The notes: a model not told the origin generated them from the letters alone. DNA of 64,000 nucleotides from Ascidiaceihabitans sp023955215 (GCA_943788345.1 CALSPX010000011.1:248001-312000); one strand, 5' to 3'; shown: positions 1 to 10,306, counted from the first letter of the stretch. Translations and numbers: made by a program.

Positions 1-1190
1 TCTGCAGAGGCCGCATACACGTGATTGATCGACCGCGCTTTTGCAGAGTTCCAAAATGCACGGCCACGACCCAAGCATATTCAGGTGCCCATTGGTTTGT
101 TGGAGGGGCTGGCTGCTCCAGTCGCGCGCAATCCAAGCGCGGCGAGCCGCCAAAGCGTTGATGATGGTATCATTCAAGGCATAGCCACTCGATTGCGTCA
201 TGCGCGGAACCCCTTGTTCATCTTGGGCGGTGGTGTTGCAAAGGGTAGCTGCGTGGCGTTGCAGACGCGATGCAAGCCATTGGTGCCGCAAGCATGGTCA
301 GTACGGCGGGACGCGGATTAATTGATCCGGCTGACCCACTTACATTTGGTGCCTGTTTGGCGCGCCCCAGCAGTGCAGAGGTTGCAGCCAAGGCTGATCT
401 TATAGTCGTGGTTGGCTGTGAGTTGGCCGAGGTTGATCTATGGCGCGATGATCTTGGGCACAGGGCACAGGTTATCCGCGTCGATTTGGACCCAAGCGTA
501 GGCGCGGCTGATCCCAAAACATCTATGTTTGTGCAATCTGACGGGGCTGGCTTTGTCTTGGATTTGGCGGATCAGTTTGACGAACCTTTGAACACTGAAT
601 GGAAGGTAGACGCTATTGCTGCATGGCGCGCACGCTGGCGTGCAGAGGTGATAGCCGAGCGTCCCAACATCGCGCCTGTCATTGAGGCGCTCCAAACTGC
701 TGTCCCTCATGACACGATGATCTATTCAGACATGACCCAATTGGCCTACGCAGCGGTTGAGCTGTGGGATATGGACCTGCCAAAGAATTGGCATCACCCG
801 TCTGGTTTTGGAACCCTTGGTTACGCGACGCCAGCAGCGATTGGTGGGGCAATTGCGCGCCCCAATCAGCCAACGATGGCCATCATAGGGGATTACGGCT
901 TTCACTACACGATGGCTGAACTTGGTGTCGCCGTCGAATTGCAGCTAAGCTTGCCGATCATTCTTTGGGACAATGGAAAACTGGGCGAGATCGAAGACAG
1001 CATGACTGCCGCCCAAATTGCACCCAACGCTGTGATCGCACACAACCCTGATTTCTGCAAACTTGCCGAAGCCTTTGGCGCACTGACGGCCGCCCCCCAA
1101 AACCTAAGCGAATTGGAACCGGCGGTCCGATCGGCATTTAACGCCGATGGGCCCACCTTAATCTACATAACGCCGGAAATCTTGGCCTGA
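1..1190 (+). pseudogene. Thiamine-diphosphate-dependent decarboxylase/acetolactate synthase-like gene, partial and broken
   Basis: The 5' part lies outside the window. Reading in frame from base 1 gives SAEAAYT, then TGA at 22-24, then LIDRAFAEF and a good ThDP-enzyme middle domain (RPRPKHIQVPIGLLEG). The frame is lost near 246: one missing base after AAG GGT would restore KGQLRGVADAMQAIG and join the segment at 270-1190. That segment has the rest of the central domain and the ThDP-binding domain (GFGTLGYATPAAIGGA; GDYGFHYTMAELGVAVEL; ILWDN). The GDG of the usual ThDP motif is GDY here. The C-terminal part resembles proteins annotated as 5-guanidino-2-oxopentanoate decarboxylase in this order, but the substrate cannot be told from sequence. 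Two independent lesions favour a pseudogene; sequencing error is the alternative. Confidence 0.75.
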
Positions 1191-1193
1191 GCT

Positions 1194-1240
1194 AACTTCA
1201 TCTTACCGAACAAACTCTGGGGTTTGGGGCAAAGCCCCAA
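1194..1240 (+). repeat. 3'-end repeat element, copy 1, with hairpin
   Basis: A conserved block (AACTTCATCTTACCGAACAA) is followed by a hairpin TTGGGGC-aaa-GCCCCAA (1224-1240). It sits between the convergent ends of the two broken genes, in the sense direction of the upstream one. The same block plus a hairpin recurs at 6725 and, inverted, at 51229. It probably acts as a transcript 3' end. Confidence 0.6.
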
Positions 1241-1244
1241 GACG

Positions 1245-3033
1245 CTATTTCCAGCAGCTGACCAATACTGTCATGCTGCGCGCGGCTGCTGAAATATCCT
1301 CTGCAGCCATTTGTTCACTGGATCGCGCTGTCTGGCCGGACTTCCCTGCGTCGCGCAATGCAGTCTGTATTGTTTCGCGATCTAGGGAAAAGGCAACATC
1401 ATCTGGCAGCTGTGGCCCGGTGGACGGCGCAGGCAACAACATGCCCAAGACGCCCCCGGTTGCATCCAGAACGGGACCACCCGCATCACCTGCCAATGCC
1501 GTCAGTGCAAAGCGGTTAAGGTTCTCTTCACCACGCAAGCCGCGCAGATCAGACAGTGTGCCGTAGGTCACTGATGGGGAGTCCAGCACACCTTCATAGC
1601 TGTAGCCTGCGATTGCAATTTCGGTGTTTAGGCGCGGTGTTTGTGCAGCTGAAGGCTGCAACATTCAGGGGGGCCAATGCATCATTTGGCGTTAGAACGG
1701 CAATACCGGTATCGGATGTCGCAACAAGTTTTGCCTCATACAGTTCGTCGATGGTGATACGTGCGCAGTTTTCGACTGCCTCAGCTGTTGTTACAACAGT
1801 GCCGCGGTTATCGGTGTAAAATCCGGAGCGGGAGATAGCAGGTTTGCGCACCTCGAGGCCTGACACCAGATCGATAGCTTGGTCTTCATCAGAGCCGGCC
1901 GCAGGGTCCAAGAACAGTATCTAGGCGAACCAAGCTTTTGTCCATTTCACCAATCAAGCGGCGGCGGCGCTCTTCGTCACCAGCGGGCCACATCAATGTA
2001 AAGCCTTTGATCTGCCCGTTGCTCAAGCTGACGCGGGTTTCGCTGACCATAGTTGCGTTTTCACCGATCAAGACAAAGCTGTTCTTTTTGCGCTCACGTG
2101 GCCCGTCCAACGGAACCGCCTCTAGTGTTTGCATGATGTCGTACAGGCCAAAGAGCGTATTTTGATCGCCAGGCTGGCTGATCAGTAGTACGCGGGCCCC
2201 AGTGTCACCGACAGATTTATACTGTGCGAAAGGTGACTCGTATTTGTCAAAGGCGACTTCGATTGTGGGAAGCATAATTTCAATGCCCGCCTCTGCGTCA
2301 CGCACAACTTCTAGACCCAAACCATCAAGGATGGAATTGTACTTTGCCAACAGGTCAGCACGTTGTGAGGTCGTCAGAATACCAGTGACGTCATAGCCAT
2401 TCGCTTCTTGCCAAGCGGCCATAGAGTTGCGAGTGCCACGGCCATATGATCCGTCAATCGCAGCGTTGTAAAAGCCAGCCCATTGCAACAGGCGTTGTAA
2501 GTCTTTCTTTTCTTCACGGCTTAGCGCGCGTTCACTGCGTTGCGCCTCGGCGGGCGTTTCGCCAGCAGGCTCTGCCGGCTCGGCTTGTGCCACTGGCGTC
2601 GGTTCCGCCGTCTGGGGCTGTCTTCTGCTACAATATTCGGGGTTTCGGTTTCGACGGGTGCGGGCGCAACTTCTGGGTCTAAAATGTTTGCCCCCACTGG
2701 CCAGAATTGTTGGCGAAGGTTCGAGGACACTGCGATAAACGCATCGCGTGGGATCAGGCGATCGCGGCGGTAAGACCGCAATGCTGTCTCAGCATCCGCA
2801 CGTGTGTATGGGCCCAATGCAACGCCGTACCAACCGCCGCCAAGTGCGAAACCATTCACATCTTCTAGAATTTCTGCATAGCCACGTGCTGCTTCGGTTC
2901 CTGCACGCAAACTAGATTGAGCTTCGATTTGGATCCATACGACTTCATCAGTAGATTGCGCTGCAGCGGGCAATACCAAGCTCCACATGACCAAAGTTAA
3001 AGTTAAAAGGTTACGTATAACTTTGTGAATCAT
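1245..3033 (-). pseudogene. SPOR/peptidoglycan-binding/trypsin-like secreted protein gene with three frameshifts
   Basis: Four successive frames together read as one secreted protein of about 595 residues. Segment 1 (3033 to about 2615) has a signal peptide ending at AAAQ and a SPOR-like repeat (WYGVALGPYTRADAETALRS). Segment 2 (about 2610 to 1900) has a PG_binding_1-like domain (LQRLLQWAGFYNAAIDGSYG) and a linker domain. Segments 3 and 4 form a trypsin-like fold (TVVTTAEAVENC, then DTGIAVL, then GDAGGPVLD). The first shift is one C missing from a C run (2617-2620 on the plus strand); the second is one extra base near 1900-1910; the third is one extra base near 1650-1672. The usual catalytic GDSGGP reads GDAGGP, so even an intact form might be a non-proteolytic homologue. 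It runs divergently from glyQ. Confidence 0.75.
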
Positions 3034-3231
3034 CGTGCCAGATACCTTGCAATCATTAAATTTGAGCCAAATAAGCAGGAATTCGCTGCAATTGCCATAA
3101 GGGAAGTGACATAAAAAGAATGCTTCGGGTGCAATTGACCACAGTTGTTGAGGGGCTTAGGTAAGACGCGGCTTACAATGCCGATATCACCGGCGAATTG
3201 AACCGCATTTCGACACAGTCAGGACACGTCC

Positions 3232-4164
3232 ATGAACAGCACAACACCTCGATCCTTTCAGGAAATCATCCTGCGTCTTCAAGGGTATTGGGCCTCTAAG
3301 GGCTGTGCCATTTTACAGCCATATGACATGGAAGTTGGGGCAGGGACTTTCCACCCAGCGACAACGCTACGCAGCTTGGGCTCAAACCCATGGGCGGCCG
3401 CATATGTGCAGCCCTCGCGCCGTCCAACAGACGGGCGCTATGGTGAAAACCCGAACCGCTTGCAGCACTATTATCAGTACCAGGTGTTGATCAAGCCGAG
3501 CCCACCCGACCTTCAAGAGCTATATCTTGGATCTCTTGCCGCAATCGGCGTTGACATGGACCTACACGACATCCGTTTTGTTGAGGACGATTGGGAAAGC
3601 CCAACCCTTGGCGCGTGGGGCCTTGGCTGGGAAGTCTGGTGTGATGGCATGGAGGTTTCCCAATTCACTTACTTCCAACAGGTCGGCGGCCATGACTGCA
3701 CGCCCGTCTCTGGCGAACTGACTTACGGTCTTGAACGCCTTGCGATGTACATTCTTGAGTGTGACCACGTGATGGACATGCCCTTCAATGACCCTGATGC
3801 ACCGATCCCGTTGAAATACGGCGATATTTTCAAACAAACCGAAGAGGAATATGCGCGCTGGAACTTTGATGTTGCCAACACCGAAGTGTTGTTGCGCCAC
3901 TTTGAAGAAGCCGAGGTAGAGTGTCAGGCCATTCTTTCGCAAGCCTTTGACGATCCTAAGACTGGCAAACGTATCATCATGGCACACCCAGCCTATGATC
4001 AATGCATCAAAGCCAGCCACATCTTCAACTTGTTGGATGCACGCGGCGTTATCTCTGTCACTGAGCGTCAGGCATACATTGGGCGCGTCCGTGCGCTTTC
4101 TAAACAATGCGCAGATGCATTTGTTCAAACCCGCGCTGGCGGCTTTATCGAGGCGGCGGAATAA
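3232..4164 (+). CDS. glyQ: Glycyl-tRNA synthetase alpha subunit
   Basis: This is the catalytic subunit of the bacterial alpha2beta2 glycyl-tRNA synthetase, which charges tRNA-Gly in the cytosol. The 310-residue product starts with the family signature FQEIILRLQGYWASKGCAIL and carries QPYDMEVGAGTFHPATTLR and the class II core YVQPSRRPTDGRYGENPNR. Length and ends match the family. Its stop overlaps the start of the next gene (TAATG), so glyQ, the small membrane protein and glyS form one operon. The 198 bp upstream, shared with the divergent broken SPOR gene, should hold the promoter. Confidence 0.98.
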   Translation: MNSTTPRSFQEIILRLQGYWASKGCAILQPYDMEVGAGTFHPATTLRSLGSNPWAAAYVQPSRRPTDGRYGENPNRLQHYYQYQVLIKPSPPDLQELYLGSLAAIGVDMDLHDIRFVEDDWESPTLGAWGLGWEVWCDGMEVSQFTYFQQVGGHDCTPVSGELTYGLERLAMYILECDHVMDMPFNDPDAPIPLKYGDIFKQTEEEYARWNFDVANTEVLLRHFEEAEVECQAILSQAFDDPKTGKRIIMAHPAYDQCIKASHIFNLLDARGVISVTERQAYIGRVRALSKQCADAFVQTRAGGFIEAAE

Positions 4165-4679
4165 TGGGAAAGTTTTTAGCAGTGTTGTTACTTGGAAGTG
4201 CCGTAATTGCAGGGGCGTCAATGTATTACCTGCAGGTGTATGGCCTGTATGACGAAGTCAAAACAAGTGATGTACAGCTTGTTTCGGTTGTGGATGACCT
4301 GCCTGAAACGATTAGCTTTGACAATTTCCAAGCCATCGATTCACAAAGCTCTCCAATCCGCTATCGCGCCTGCTTTACAACAGACCTTAGCATATCGTTG
4401 CTAAGCGAAACCTATGTTGGTTTGGAAAAAGCGTCCCCGCGCAACGCTCCAAAATGGTTCGACTGCTTTGATGCAGCCGCAATCGGTGCAGAGCTGGCGG
4501 CGGGAACAGCTGTTCCATTCCTTGGTCAGAAGAATGTCCACTTCGGCGTTGACCGCATCGTTGCCATCACGGACGACGGACGCGGCTATATTTGGCACGA
4601 CCTCAATGACTGCGGCGACAAGGCCTATGATGGCACGATTGTTGGCGAAGAATGCCCAGGACGGGAAGCAACAGAATGA
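4164..4679 (+). CDS. Small membrane-anchored protein between glyQ and glyS (DUF6446-like)
   Basis: The product is 171 residues, starting at the ATG that overlaps the glyQ stop. The N-terminus is one hydrophobic helix (FLAVLLLGSAVIAGASMYYL), probably a membrane anchor or uncleaved signal, followed by a mainly soluble domain with four cysteines (RACFTTDL, FDCFDA, NDCGD, EECPG). It ends four bases into glyS (ATGA). Proteins of this shape sit between glyQ and glyS throughout Rhodobacterales; I recall them as DUF6446, sometimes mislabelled histidine kinase, and no kinase motif is visible here. The function is unknown, and the tight coupling says only that it is co-translated with the synthetase subunits. 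Confidence 0.85.
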   Translation: MGKFLAVLLLGSAVIAGASMYYLQVYGLYDEVKTSDVQLVSVVDDLPETISFDNFQAIDSQSSPIRYRACFTTDLSISLLSETYVGLEKASPRNAPKWFDCFDAAAIGAELAAGTAVPFLGQKNVHFGVDRIVAITDDGRGYIWHDLNDCGDKAYDGTIVGEECPGREATE

Positions 4680-6721
4680 CTGATCTATTAATTGAACTTT
4701 TCTCCGAGGAAATTCCGGCCCGTATGCAGACACGTGCCGCCAATGACCTGAAAAAGCTGGTCACTGATGGTATGGTGGAGGCTGGATTGACCTACGCTTC
4801 TGCCGCCGCGTTCAGCACGCCGCGCCGCCTAACGCTGACGGTTGAAGGTATGCTTGATGCGTCGCCAACAACTGTCGAAGAACGCAAAGGTCCAAAGGCC
4901 GATGCCCCTGAAAAAGCGATTGAGGGTTTCTTGCGCGGTGCAGGTTTGACCCGCGACGATCTTGAAGAACGAGAAACGCCTAAAGGTAACATCTTTTTCG
5001 CCAAGATTACGAAAGAGGGACGACCGGCCGCCGATATCGTGGCGGAGGTTCTAGAGCGCACAATCCGCAATTTCCCATGGCCGAAATCCATGCGTTGGGG
5101 CAACGGCACGTTGAAATGGGTGCGCCCGCTGCACTCAATTCTATGCATCACCAGCTCTGAAGAGGGCGCAACAGTTGTGCCACTTGAGGTCGATGGGATC
5201 ATCTCTGGGAATACGACCCATGGCCACCGTTTCCTGTCTCCTGACAGCATAACGGTGAACAACTTTGATGACTACACCAGCAAACTGAAATCGGCCCATG
5301 TGGTGCTTGATGCCCAAGAACGGGCAGACGCGATTTGGAACGACGCGACCAATCAGGCTTTTGCGACTGGTTTTGAAGTTGTCAAAGACGCGGGCCTTTT
5401 GGCCGAGGTGGCAGGCCTTGTTGAATGGCCAGTTGTTTTGATGGGTGAGATTGGTGAGGACTTCTTGGGGCTACCAGCCGAAGTGCTGCAGACATCAATG
5501 CGTGAACATCAAAAATTCTTCTCGGTACGCAACGCCAAAACGGGCCGTATTGAGCGCTTCATTACAGTGGCAAATCGCACGACGGCTGACAACGGTGCTA
5601 CGATCCTTGCGGGCAATCAAAAGGTATTGTCGGCTCGTTTGGCAGATGCAAAATTCTTCTGGGAAAACGACCTTCGCGTTGCGAAGTCTGATATGAATGT
5701 TTGGTTGAAGTCGCTTGAAAACGTTACATTCCACAACAAGCTTGGCACCCAAGCTGAGTTGGTGAACCGCATGGCGACGTTAGCGCGTGAGTTGGCTCCG
5801 GCAGTTGGGGCAGACCCCGATATGGCCGAAAAAGCTGCGCGTTTGGCCAAAGCAGACCTTAGTTCCGAAATGGTTTATGAATTCCCTGAACTTCAAGGGC
5901 TTATGGGGCGCTATTACATTGAAGCTTCAGGTGAGGATGCTCAAATCGCAGCCGCTGCTGAAGAGCACTATGCACCACTTGGCCCTTCTGATGACGTGCC
6001 AACGGCTCCGGTTTCAATCACAGTATCGCTTGCGGAAAAACTTGAAAAACTCAACGGTTTCTGGTCTATCGATGAAAAACCGACGGGCTCGAAAGACCCG
6101 TTCGCTTTGCGCCGTGCCGCACTTGGTATCATTCGGATTGCAATTGAAAATGACCTTGCAATCTCCCTGAACACAGTGATGCCAACAGAGCATGCGGAAG
6201 ACCTCCTATCCTTCTTCCACGATCGCCTCAAAGTATATCTAAAAGATCAAGGCATTCGCCACGACATCATTGATGCTTGCATCGCTATGGACGGCAATGA
6301 CGACATTAATCTTCTGGTGAAACGTGCACGGGCGCTATCTGAAACGCTGAAAACAGATGACGGTAAAAACCTAATCCAAGGGTTCAAGCGCGCTAACAAC
6401 ATCCTGTCTCAAGCGGAAGCCGCTGACGGTGTCGAATACTCCTACGGCGCCGATGTGAAATTCGCTGAAACAGATGAAGAGCGCAGCCTGTTTGGTGCCC
6501 TTGATACGTCTGAGGTGAAAATCAAACCCGCAATGGAGGCCCAAGACTTCGCATCTGCTATGTCTGCAATGGCAACGCTTCGCACGCCGATAGACGCCTT
6601 CTTTGAGGCCGTTCAAATCAACGCGGACAATCCAACGGTGCGTCGTAATCGTCTGAACCTTCTCAGTCGTATACGCACGGTTTGTTCTTCGGTGGCGGAT
6701 CTAACCAAAATCGAAGGCTGA
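4676..6721 (+). CDS. glyS: Glycyl-tRNA synthetase beta subunit
   Basis: This is the beta subunit of the tetrameric glycyl-tRNA synthetase, needed for tRNA-Gly binding and activity. The start chosen is the ATG overlapping the preceding stop, giving MTDLLIELFSEEIPARMQ, the standard family N-terminus; an in-frame ATG 24 bases earlier is less likely. The 681-residue product has the expected body (WPKSMRWG, TTHGHRFL, EVLQTSMREHQKFF) and the C-terminal anticodon-binding part ending FFEAVQINADNPTVRRNRLNLL. It is the last gene of the glyQ operon and is followed by the repeat/terminator at 6725. Confidence 0.98.
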   Translation: MTDLLIELFSEEIPARMQTRAANDLKKLVTDGMVEAGLTYASAAAFSTPRRLTLTVEGMLDASPTTVEERKGPKADAPEKAIEGFLRGAGLTRDDLEERETPKGNIFFAKITKEGRPAADIVAEVLERTIRNFPWPKSMRWGNGTLKWVRPLHSILCITSSEEGATVVPLEVDGIISGNTTHGHRFLSPDSITVNNFDDYTSKLKSAHVVLDAQERADAIWNDATNQAFATGFEVVKDAGLLAEVAGLVEWPVVLMGEIGEDFLGLPAEVLQTSMREHQKFFSVRNAKTGRIERFITVANRTTADNGATILAGNQKVLSARLADAKFFWENDLRVAKSDMNVWLKSLENVTFHNKLGTQAELVNRMATLARELAPAVGADPDMAEKAARLAKADLSSEMVYEFPELQGLMGRYYIEASGEDAQIAAAAEEHYAPLGPSDDVPTAPVSITVSLAEKLEKLNGFWSIDEKPTGSKDPFALRRAALGIIRIAIENDLAISLNTVMPTEHAEDLLSFFHDRLKVYLKDQGIRHDIIDACIAMDGNDDINLLVKRARALSETLKTDDGKNLIQGFKRANNILSQAEAADGVEYSYGADVKFAETDEERSLFGALDTSEVKIKPAMEAQDFASAMSAMATLRTPIDAFFEAVQINADNPTVRRNRLNLLSRIRTVCSSVADLTKIEG

Positions 6722-6724
6722 TCC

Positions 6725-6793
6725 AACTTCGTCTTACCAAATAAACTCCGCGGGAGCGGCCCGTAGGGACGTGGGGGCTGGCCCCCTTGTTTT
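6725..6793 (+). repeat. 3'-end repeat element, copy 2, with terminator hairpin
   Basis: The block CAACTTCGTCTTACCAAATA repeats the sequence seen at 1194 and 51229. About 30 bases on lies a G/C hairpin GGGGGC-tg-GCCCCC (6773-6786) followed by TTGTTTT, a plausible intrinsic terminator for the glyQ-glyS operon. It lies immediately after the glyS stop. Confidence 0.6.
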
Positions 6794-6872
6794 CTGCTCC
6801 CCGGGCATGCGCTAAATCCTTGATCGCCGAGGATTTAAGCCTATGCTGCGATTGAAACCGGTAGGTGCTGCA

Positions 6873-9410
6873 ATGCAGAATAATCCAGATACAACACTTG
6901 TTACGCAAACAGCCAAAATGGCGGCGTCCACGCATGGTGGCCGTGCAAAATGCTTGCAGCGATTGATCCGTCTTGACCTGCCAGTACCTAAAACGGTGGC
7001 GCTTAGTTTTTCAGCGGTCTCTAAAATCGCCAATGGAGAATTGCCAGATATTGAGGCCGTTCTTTCCCAATTTCCGAAAGGCGCACTTTTATGCGTGCGC
7101 CCGTCCTCTGAGGATGCGGATTGGGGTGGCCCCAGCGCTGTACTCAATATCGGGATGAACGATACTTCCTATGCGGACTTGTGCGCTCAGCTCGGGACAG
7201 AGGGTGCAACTGCGATTTACACTCGGTTTGTTCAATCCTACGCAGTTAACGTCGCACGTCTTGATCCAGATATGTTTGACGATGTTGTCGCATCGGGTCG
7301 TGAGGGGCTGGCAGAAACGCTGCGGGCTTATGAAGCTGAAACAGATGAGAAATTTCCCTCCGACGTAGGCACACAACTCGCCGCTGTGTTGCGATCAATG
7401 GCACGCGCATGGGATGGCACATCTGCGCGCCTCCTTCGCCAAGGCAAAGGTGCACCTGCAGGTGCGGGTCTTGGTCTAGTGGTTCAACAAATGGCATTTG
7501 GCGTAGGCAAGCAACAAAGCGGCTCTGGGATGTTCCAACTGGTCAACAGCGACACTGGGCAGCCACAGATCACAGGCCGTTATCTGCGCCAAAGCCAAGG
7601 GCTTGAGGCGCTGTTCCAAGATGCTGAAGCGATGTACCTCACGTGTGACCCACGCGGCCCATCCTTTGAGGAACTTGAACCAGAGCTGTTTGAAACGCTC
7701 AAAGCCCATGCCGCCTTGAGCCGAGTGCGTCTGCGCGAAGAGATGCAATTGGAGTTCACAGTTGATAACGGTAAGCTCAATATTTTGGACGGGATCCGTG
7801 TCACGAGATCATCACGCGCGGCTGTTCGTATTGCAGTCAGTTTAGCCAATGATAAGATAATCCCACGCCAAGAAGCCTTGATGCGCGTTGAACCACTGTC
7901 ACTTAACGAACTATTGCACCGCCAAGTTGACAGTGACGCCCTACGTGATGTTGTGGGCCACGGCATTGCCGCGAGCCCAGGTGCCGCTACGGGTAAGCTG
8001 GTGTTCACGGCCGCTGATGCGCAAGCGCACGCGGCCCGTGAAGAAGATTGTATTCTTGTGCGTCGTGAAACGTCACCCGAAGATATTCGTGGAATGCACG
8101 CCGCACGCGCCGTTTTGACAGAGCGGGGCGGGGTCACAAGTCATGCTGCCGTCATCGGGCGCGGCATTGGTTTGCCCTGTGTCGTTGGTGTATCCAACAT
8201 TCGGTTCGTGCCAAGCAAGAAACAGCTTATTCTGGCAGATGGCCGCATTCTTGAAGAGGGCGAGGTCGTCACAGTTGATGGAACGTCCGGGCAGGTTTTG
8301 TTGGGCGCTGTCGCCATGCAAGAAGCAGCACTTGATGACGCATTTCAAACCTTGATGGAATGGGCAGACGAAGAACGCGATATTGGTATTCGTGCCAATG
8401 CGGATACGCCTGCTGATGCTCAAACTGCGCGTAACTTCAACGCTCAAGGCATCGGTCTGTGCCGCACAGAACATATGTTTTTTGAGGCAAGCCGTCTGAC
8501 AGTGATGCGCGAGATGATCTTTGCCGAAACATCAAAAGATCGTCGCGCTGTACTTGAGCGCCTGTTGCCTATGCAACGTGAAGATTTTACCGAACTGTTC
8601 CGCATTATGCAGGGACAACCGGTTTCGATCCGCCTGTTCGATCCGCCCTTGCATGAATTCCTTCCAGCAGATCGCAATGGTCAGCGCGAACTGGCTGAAG
8701 CCCTTGATCTGCCATTGTCAGACGTTACGCGCCGTATCGAAGCGATGCGTGAATATAACCCCATGCTTGGTTTGCGTGGGGTGCGCCTTGGTGTGACGGT
8801 CCCCGAGATTTATGAAATGCAGGCGCGTGCGATTTTTGAAGCAACGATTGTGGCTAGTCGTGATGGCGCATCGATTGTGCCGGAGATCATGATCCCCCTC
8901 GTCAGCGCAAAACGCGAAGTTGAGTTGGTCAAAACCCGTGTTGATGGAATCGCCGCTGCTGTTCGTGTCGAACAGGACGCTGATTTCGATTACCGATTGG
9001 GTGTTATGGTTGAAACCCCGCGCGCTGCCTTGCGTGCAGGCGACATTGCGCAACATTGCGCATTCCTTAGTTTTGGGACCAATGACCTTACGCAGATGAC
9101 CTATGGCCTTAGCCGTGATGACGCGGGTCGCTTTATGTCGGACTACGTACAGCAAGAGGTGTTCGCCGAAGATCCGTTTCATACGCTTGATATCGACGGC
9201 GTGGGCGAGTTGCTTAAATTGGGCGCAGAGCGTGGCCGAAAGACCCAACCGAACATGACCTTGTCGATTTGCGGCGAACACGGAGGTAACCCCGAATCAA
9301 TCGCATTTTGCCGCGAAGCTGGATTTGACTATGTTTCATGCTCACCGTTTCGCGTTCCGGTAGCCCGATTGGCCGCGGCACAGCTGGCGATCAAGGACAA
9401 GACAGGGTAG
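6873..9410 (+). CDS. ppdK: Pyruvate phosphate dikinase-type enzyme
   Basis: The product is about 845 residues in PPDK order. An N-terminal ATP-grasp domain (HGGRAKCLQRLIRLDLPVP; CVRPSSEDADWGG) is followed by the swivelling phosphohistidine domain (TERGGVTSHAAVIGRGIGLP, active His in SHAAV) and a PEP/pyruvate TIM-barrel (GLCRTEHMFFE, PEIMIPLVS, SFGTNDLTQMTYGLSRDD, ICGEHGGNPES with the conserved Cys). This supports interconversion of pyruvate, ATP and phosphate with PEP. The N-terminal domain departs from textbook PPDK (usual length about 875-890), so phosphate dependence is inferred rather than proven; a PEP-synthase-like enzyme is the alternative. I chose the ATG at 6873, which has AGG about 8 bases upstream; 6843 is an alternative start. 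Confidence 0.85.
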   Translation: MQNNPDTTLVTQTAKMAASTHGGRAKCLQRLIRLDLPVPKTVALSFSAVSKIANGELPDIEAVLSQFPKGALLCVRPSSEDADWGGPSAVLNIGMNDTSYADLCAQLGTEGATAIYTRFVQSYAVNVARLDPDMFDDVVASGREGLAETLRAYEAETDEKFPSDVGTQLAAVLRSMARAWDGTSARLLRQGKGAPAGAGLGLVVQQMAFGVGKQQSGSGMFQLVNSDTGQPQITGRYLRQSQGLEALFQDAEAMYLTCDPRGPSFEELEPELFETLKAHAALSRVRLREEMQLEFTVDNGKLNILDGIRVTRSSRAAVRIAVSLANDKIIPRQEALMRVEPLSLNELLHRQVDSDALRDVVGHGIAASPGAATGKLVFTAADAQAHAAREEDCILVRRETSPEDIRGMHAARAVLTERGGVTSHAAVIGRGIGLPCVVGVSNIRFVPSKKQLILADGRILEEGEVVTVDGTSGQVLLGAVAMQEAALDDAFQTLMEWADEERDIGIRANADTPADAQTARNFNAQGIGLCRTEHMFFEASRLTVMREMIFAETSKDRRAVLERLLPMQREDFTELFRIMQGQPVSIRLFDPPLHEFLPADRNGQRELAEALDLPLSDVTRRIEAMREYNPMLGLRGVRLGVTVPEIYEMQARAIFEATIVASRDGASIVPEIMIPLVSAKREVELVKTRVDGIAAAVRVEQDADFDYRLGVMVETPRAALRAGDIAQHCAFLSFGTNDLTQMTYGLSRDDAGRFMSDYVQQEVFAEDPFHTLDIDGVGELLKLGAERGRKTQPNMTLSICGEHGGNPESIAFCREAGFDYVSCSPFRVPVARLAAAQLAIKDKTG

Positions 9411-9561
9411 GCGACCGAACAACTTTCCGCTACATCCTGTGGGTTCGGTCCAATTTACAGTTGTTTAACTAATACGGCCTAGACTGATGACGTTGGGTCA
9501 ACTGGACGAACTGTCTAAAACACACTAGGTGGCTGGCATCGAAGTAACTTTGGAGCGCCGA

Positions 9562-10188
9562 ATGCGGGCCGCAATATTTTTCTCAGTTCTTTTGGCCGTA
9601 TTTGCGCCAATTACGGCCACTGCTAATGAAAAGCAGGCCAACGCGTTGCGTCAAACAGAAACGCGTGGGCTTTCGTCCCTCGCGCCAGCGCGTCTTCAAG
9701 ACATGATTACCGCGCCAGTTGCCGCAAGCGGCGTTGAATTTTCCACCGCTTGGTTAGACAAACAACCTAAAGCTAAAGGTGATGCGAATTGGAAATGTCT
9801 TTCTGAAGCGCTCTATTTTGAGGCGCGCGGTGAAACCGTCAAAGGTCAATTTGCCGTGGCTGAGGTGATCATGAACCGTGTCGCACATTCACGTTTCCCT
9901 AGCTCGCTGTGTGGTGTGATCAATCAGGGAACAGGTAAGAAATTCCGTTGCCAATTTACCTATACTTGTGATGGTAAAGCCGAGAATGTATCTGAGCCGC
10001 GGTCATACGCGCGTGTCTCCAAAGTCGCGCGTGCGGTGATAGATGGCCGCGTGCCAAAACTGACCAATGGCGCGACCCACTATCACACAACAGCTGTCAG
10101 CCCGAGCTGGTCACGTGTTTATACAAAAACGGCACGTATCGGGGTGCACATTTTTTATCGCCACAATGTTAGGTCGGCTTCTAACTAA
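9562..10188 (+). CDS. Secreted cell-wall hydrolase, SleB family
   Basis: The 208-residue product has a cleavable signal peptide (MRAAIFFSVLLAVFAPITATA) and a C-terminal Hydrolase_2/SleB-like domain. Diagnostic stretches are CLSEALYFEARGE (catalytic-type Glu), VAEVIMNRV, RFPSSLCGVINQG, CQFTYTCDG and GATHYHTTAVSPSW. Such proteins act in the periplasm on peptidoglycan, probably as lytic transglycosylases. GGAG 7 bases before the ATG at 9562 sets this start over an upstream GTG. It follows ppdK by 150 bp, which holds an 8-bp stem (ACCGAAC/GTTCGGT) with a long loop. Confidence 0.9.
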   Translation: MRAAIFFSVLLAVFAPITATANEKQANALRQTETRGLSSLAPARLQDMITAPVAASGVEFSTAWLDKQPKAKGDANWKCLSEALYFEARGETVKGQFAVAEVIMNRVAHSRFPSSLCGVINQGTGKKFRCQFTYTCDGKAENVSEPRSYARVSKVARAVIDGRVPKLTNGATHYHTTAVSPSWSRVYTKTARIGVHIFYRHNVRSASN

Positions 10189-10306
10189 TACAACGGAAGG
10201 GATGGGGCGCTTTTGTGCCCTAGCCTGACGTAAAGCACACTGGTATAGGCATCTGGCGAGCCTAAAAGGGCTTAACCCAACAGCCTGACCAAAAGGGTCC
10301 AAACTT

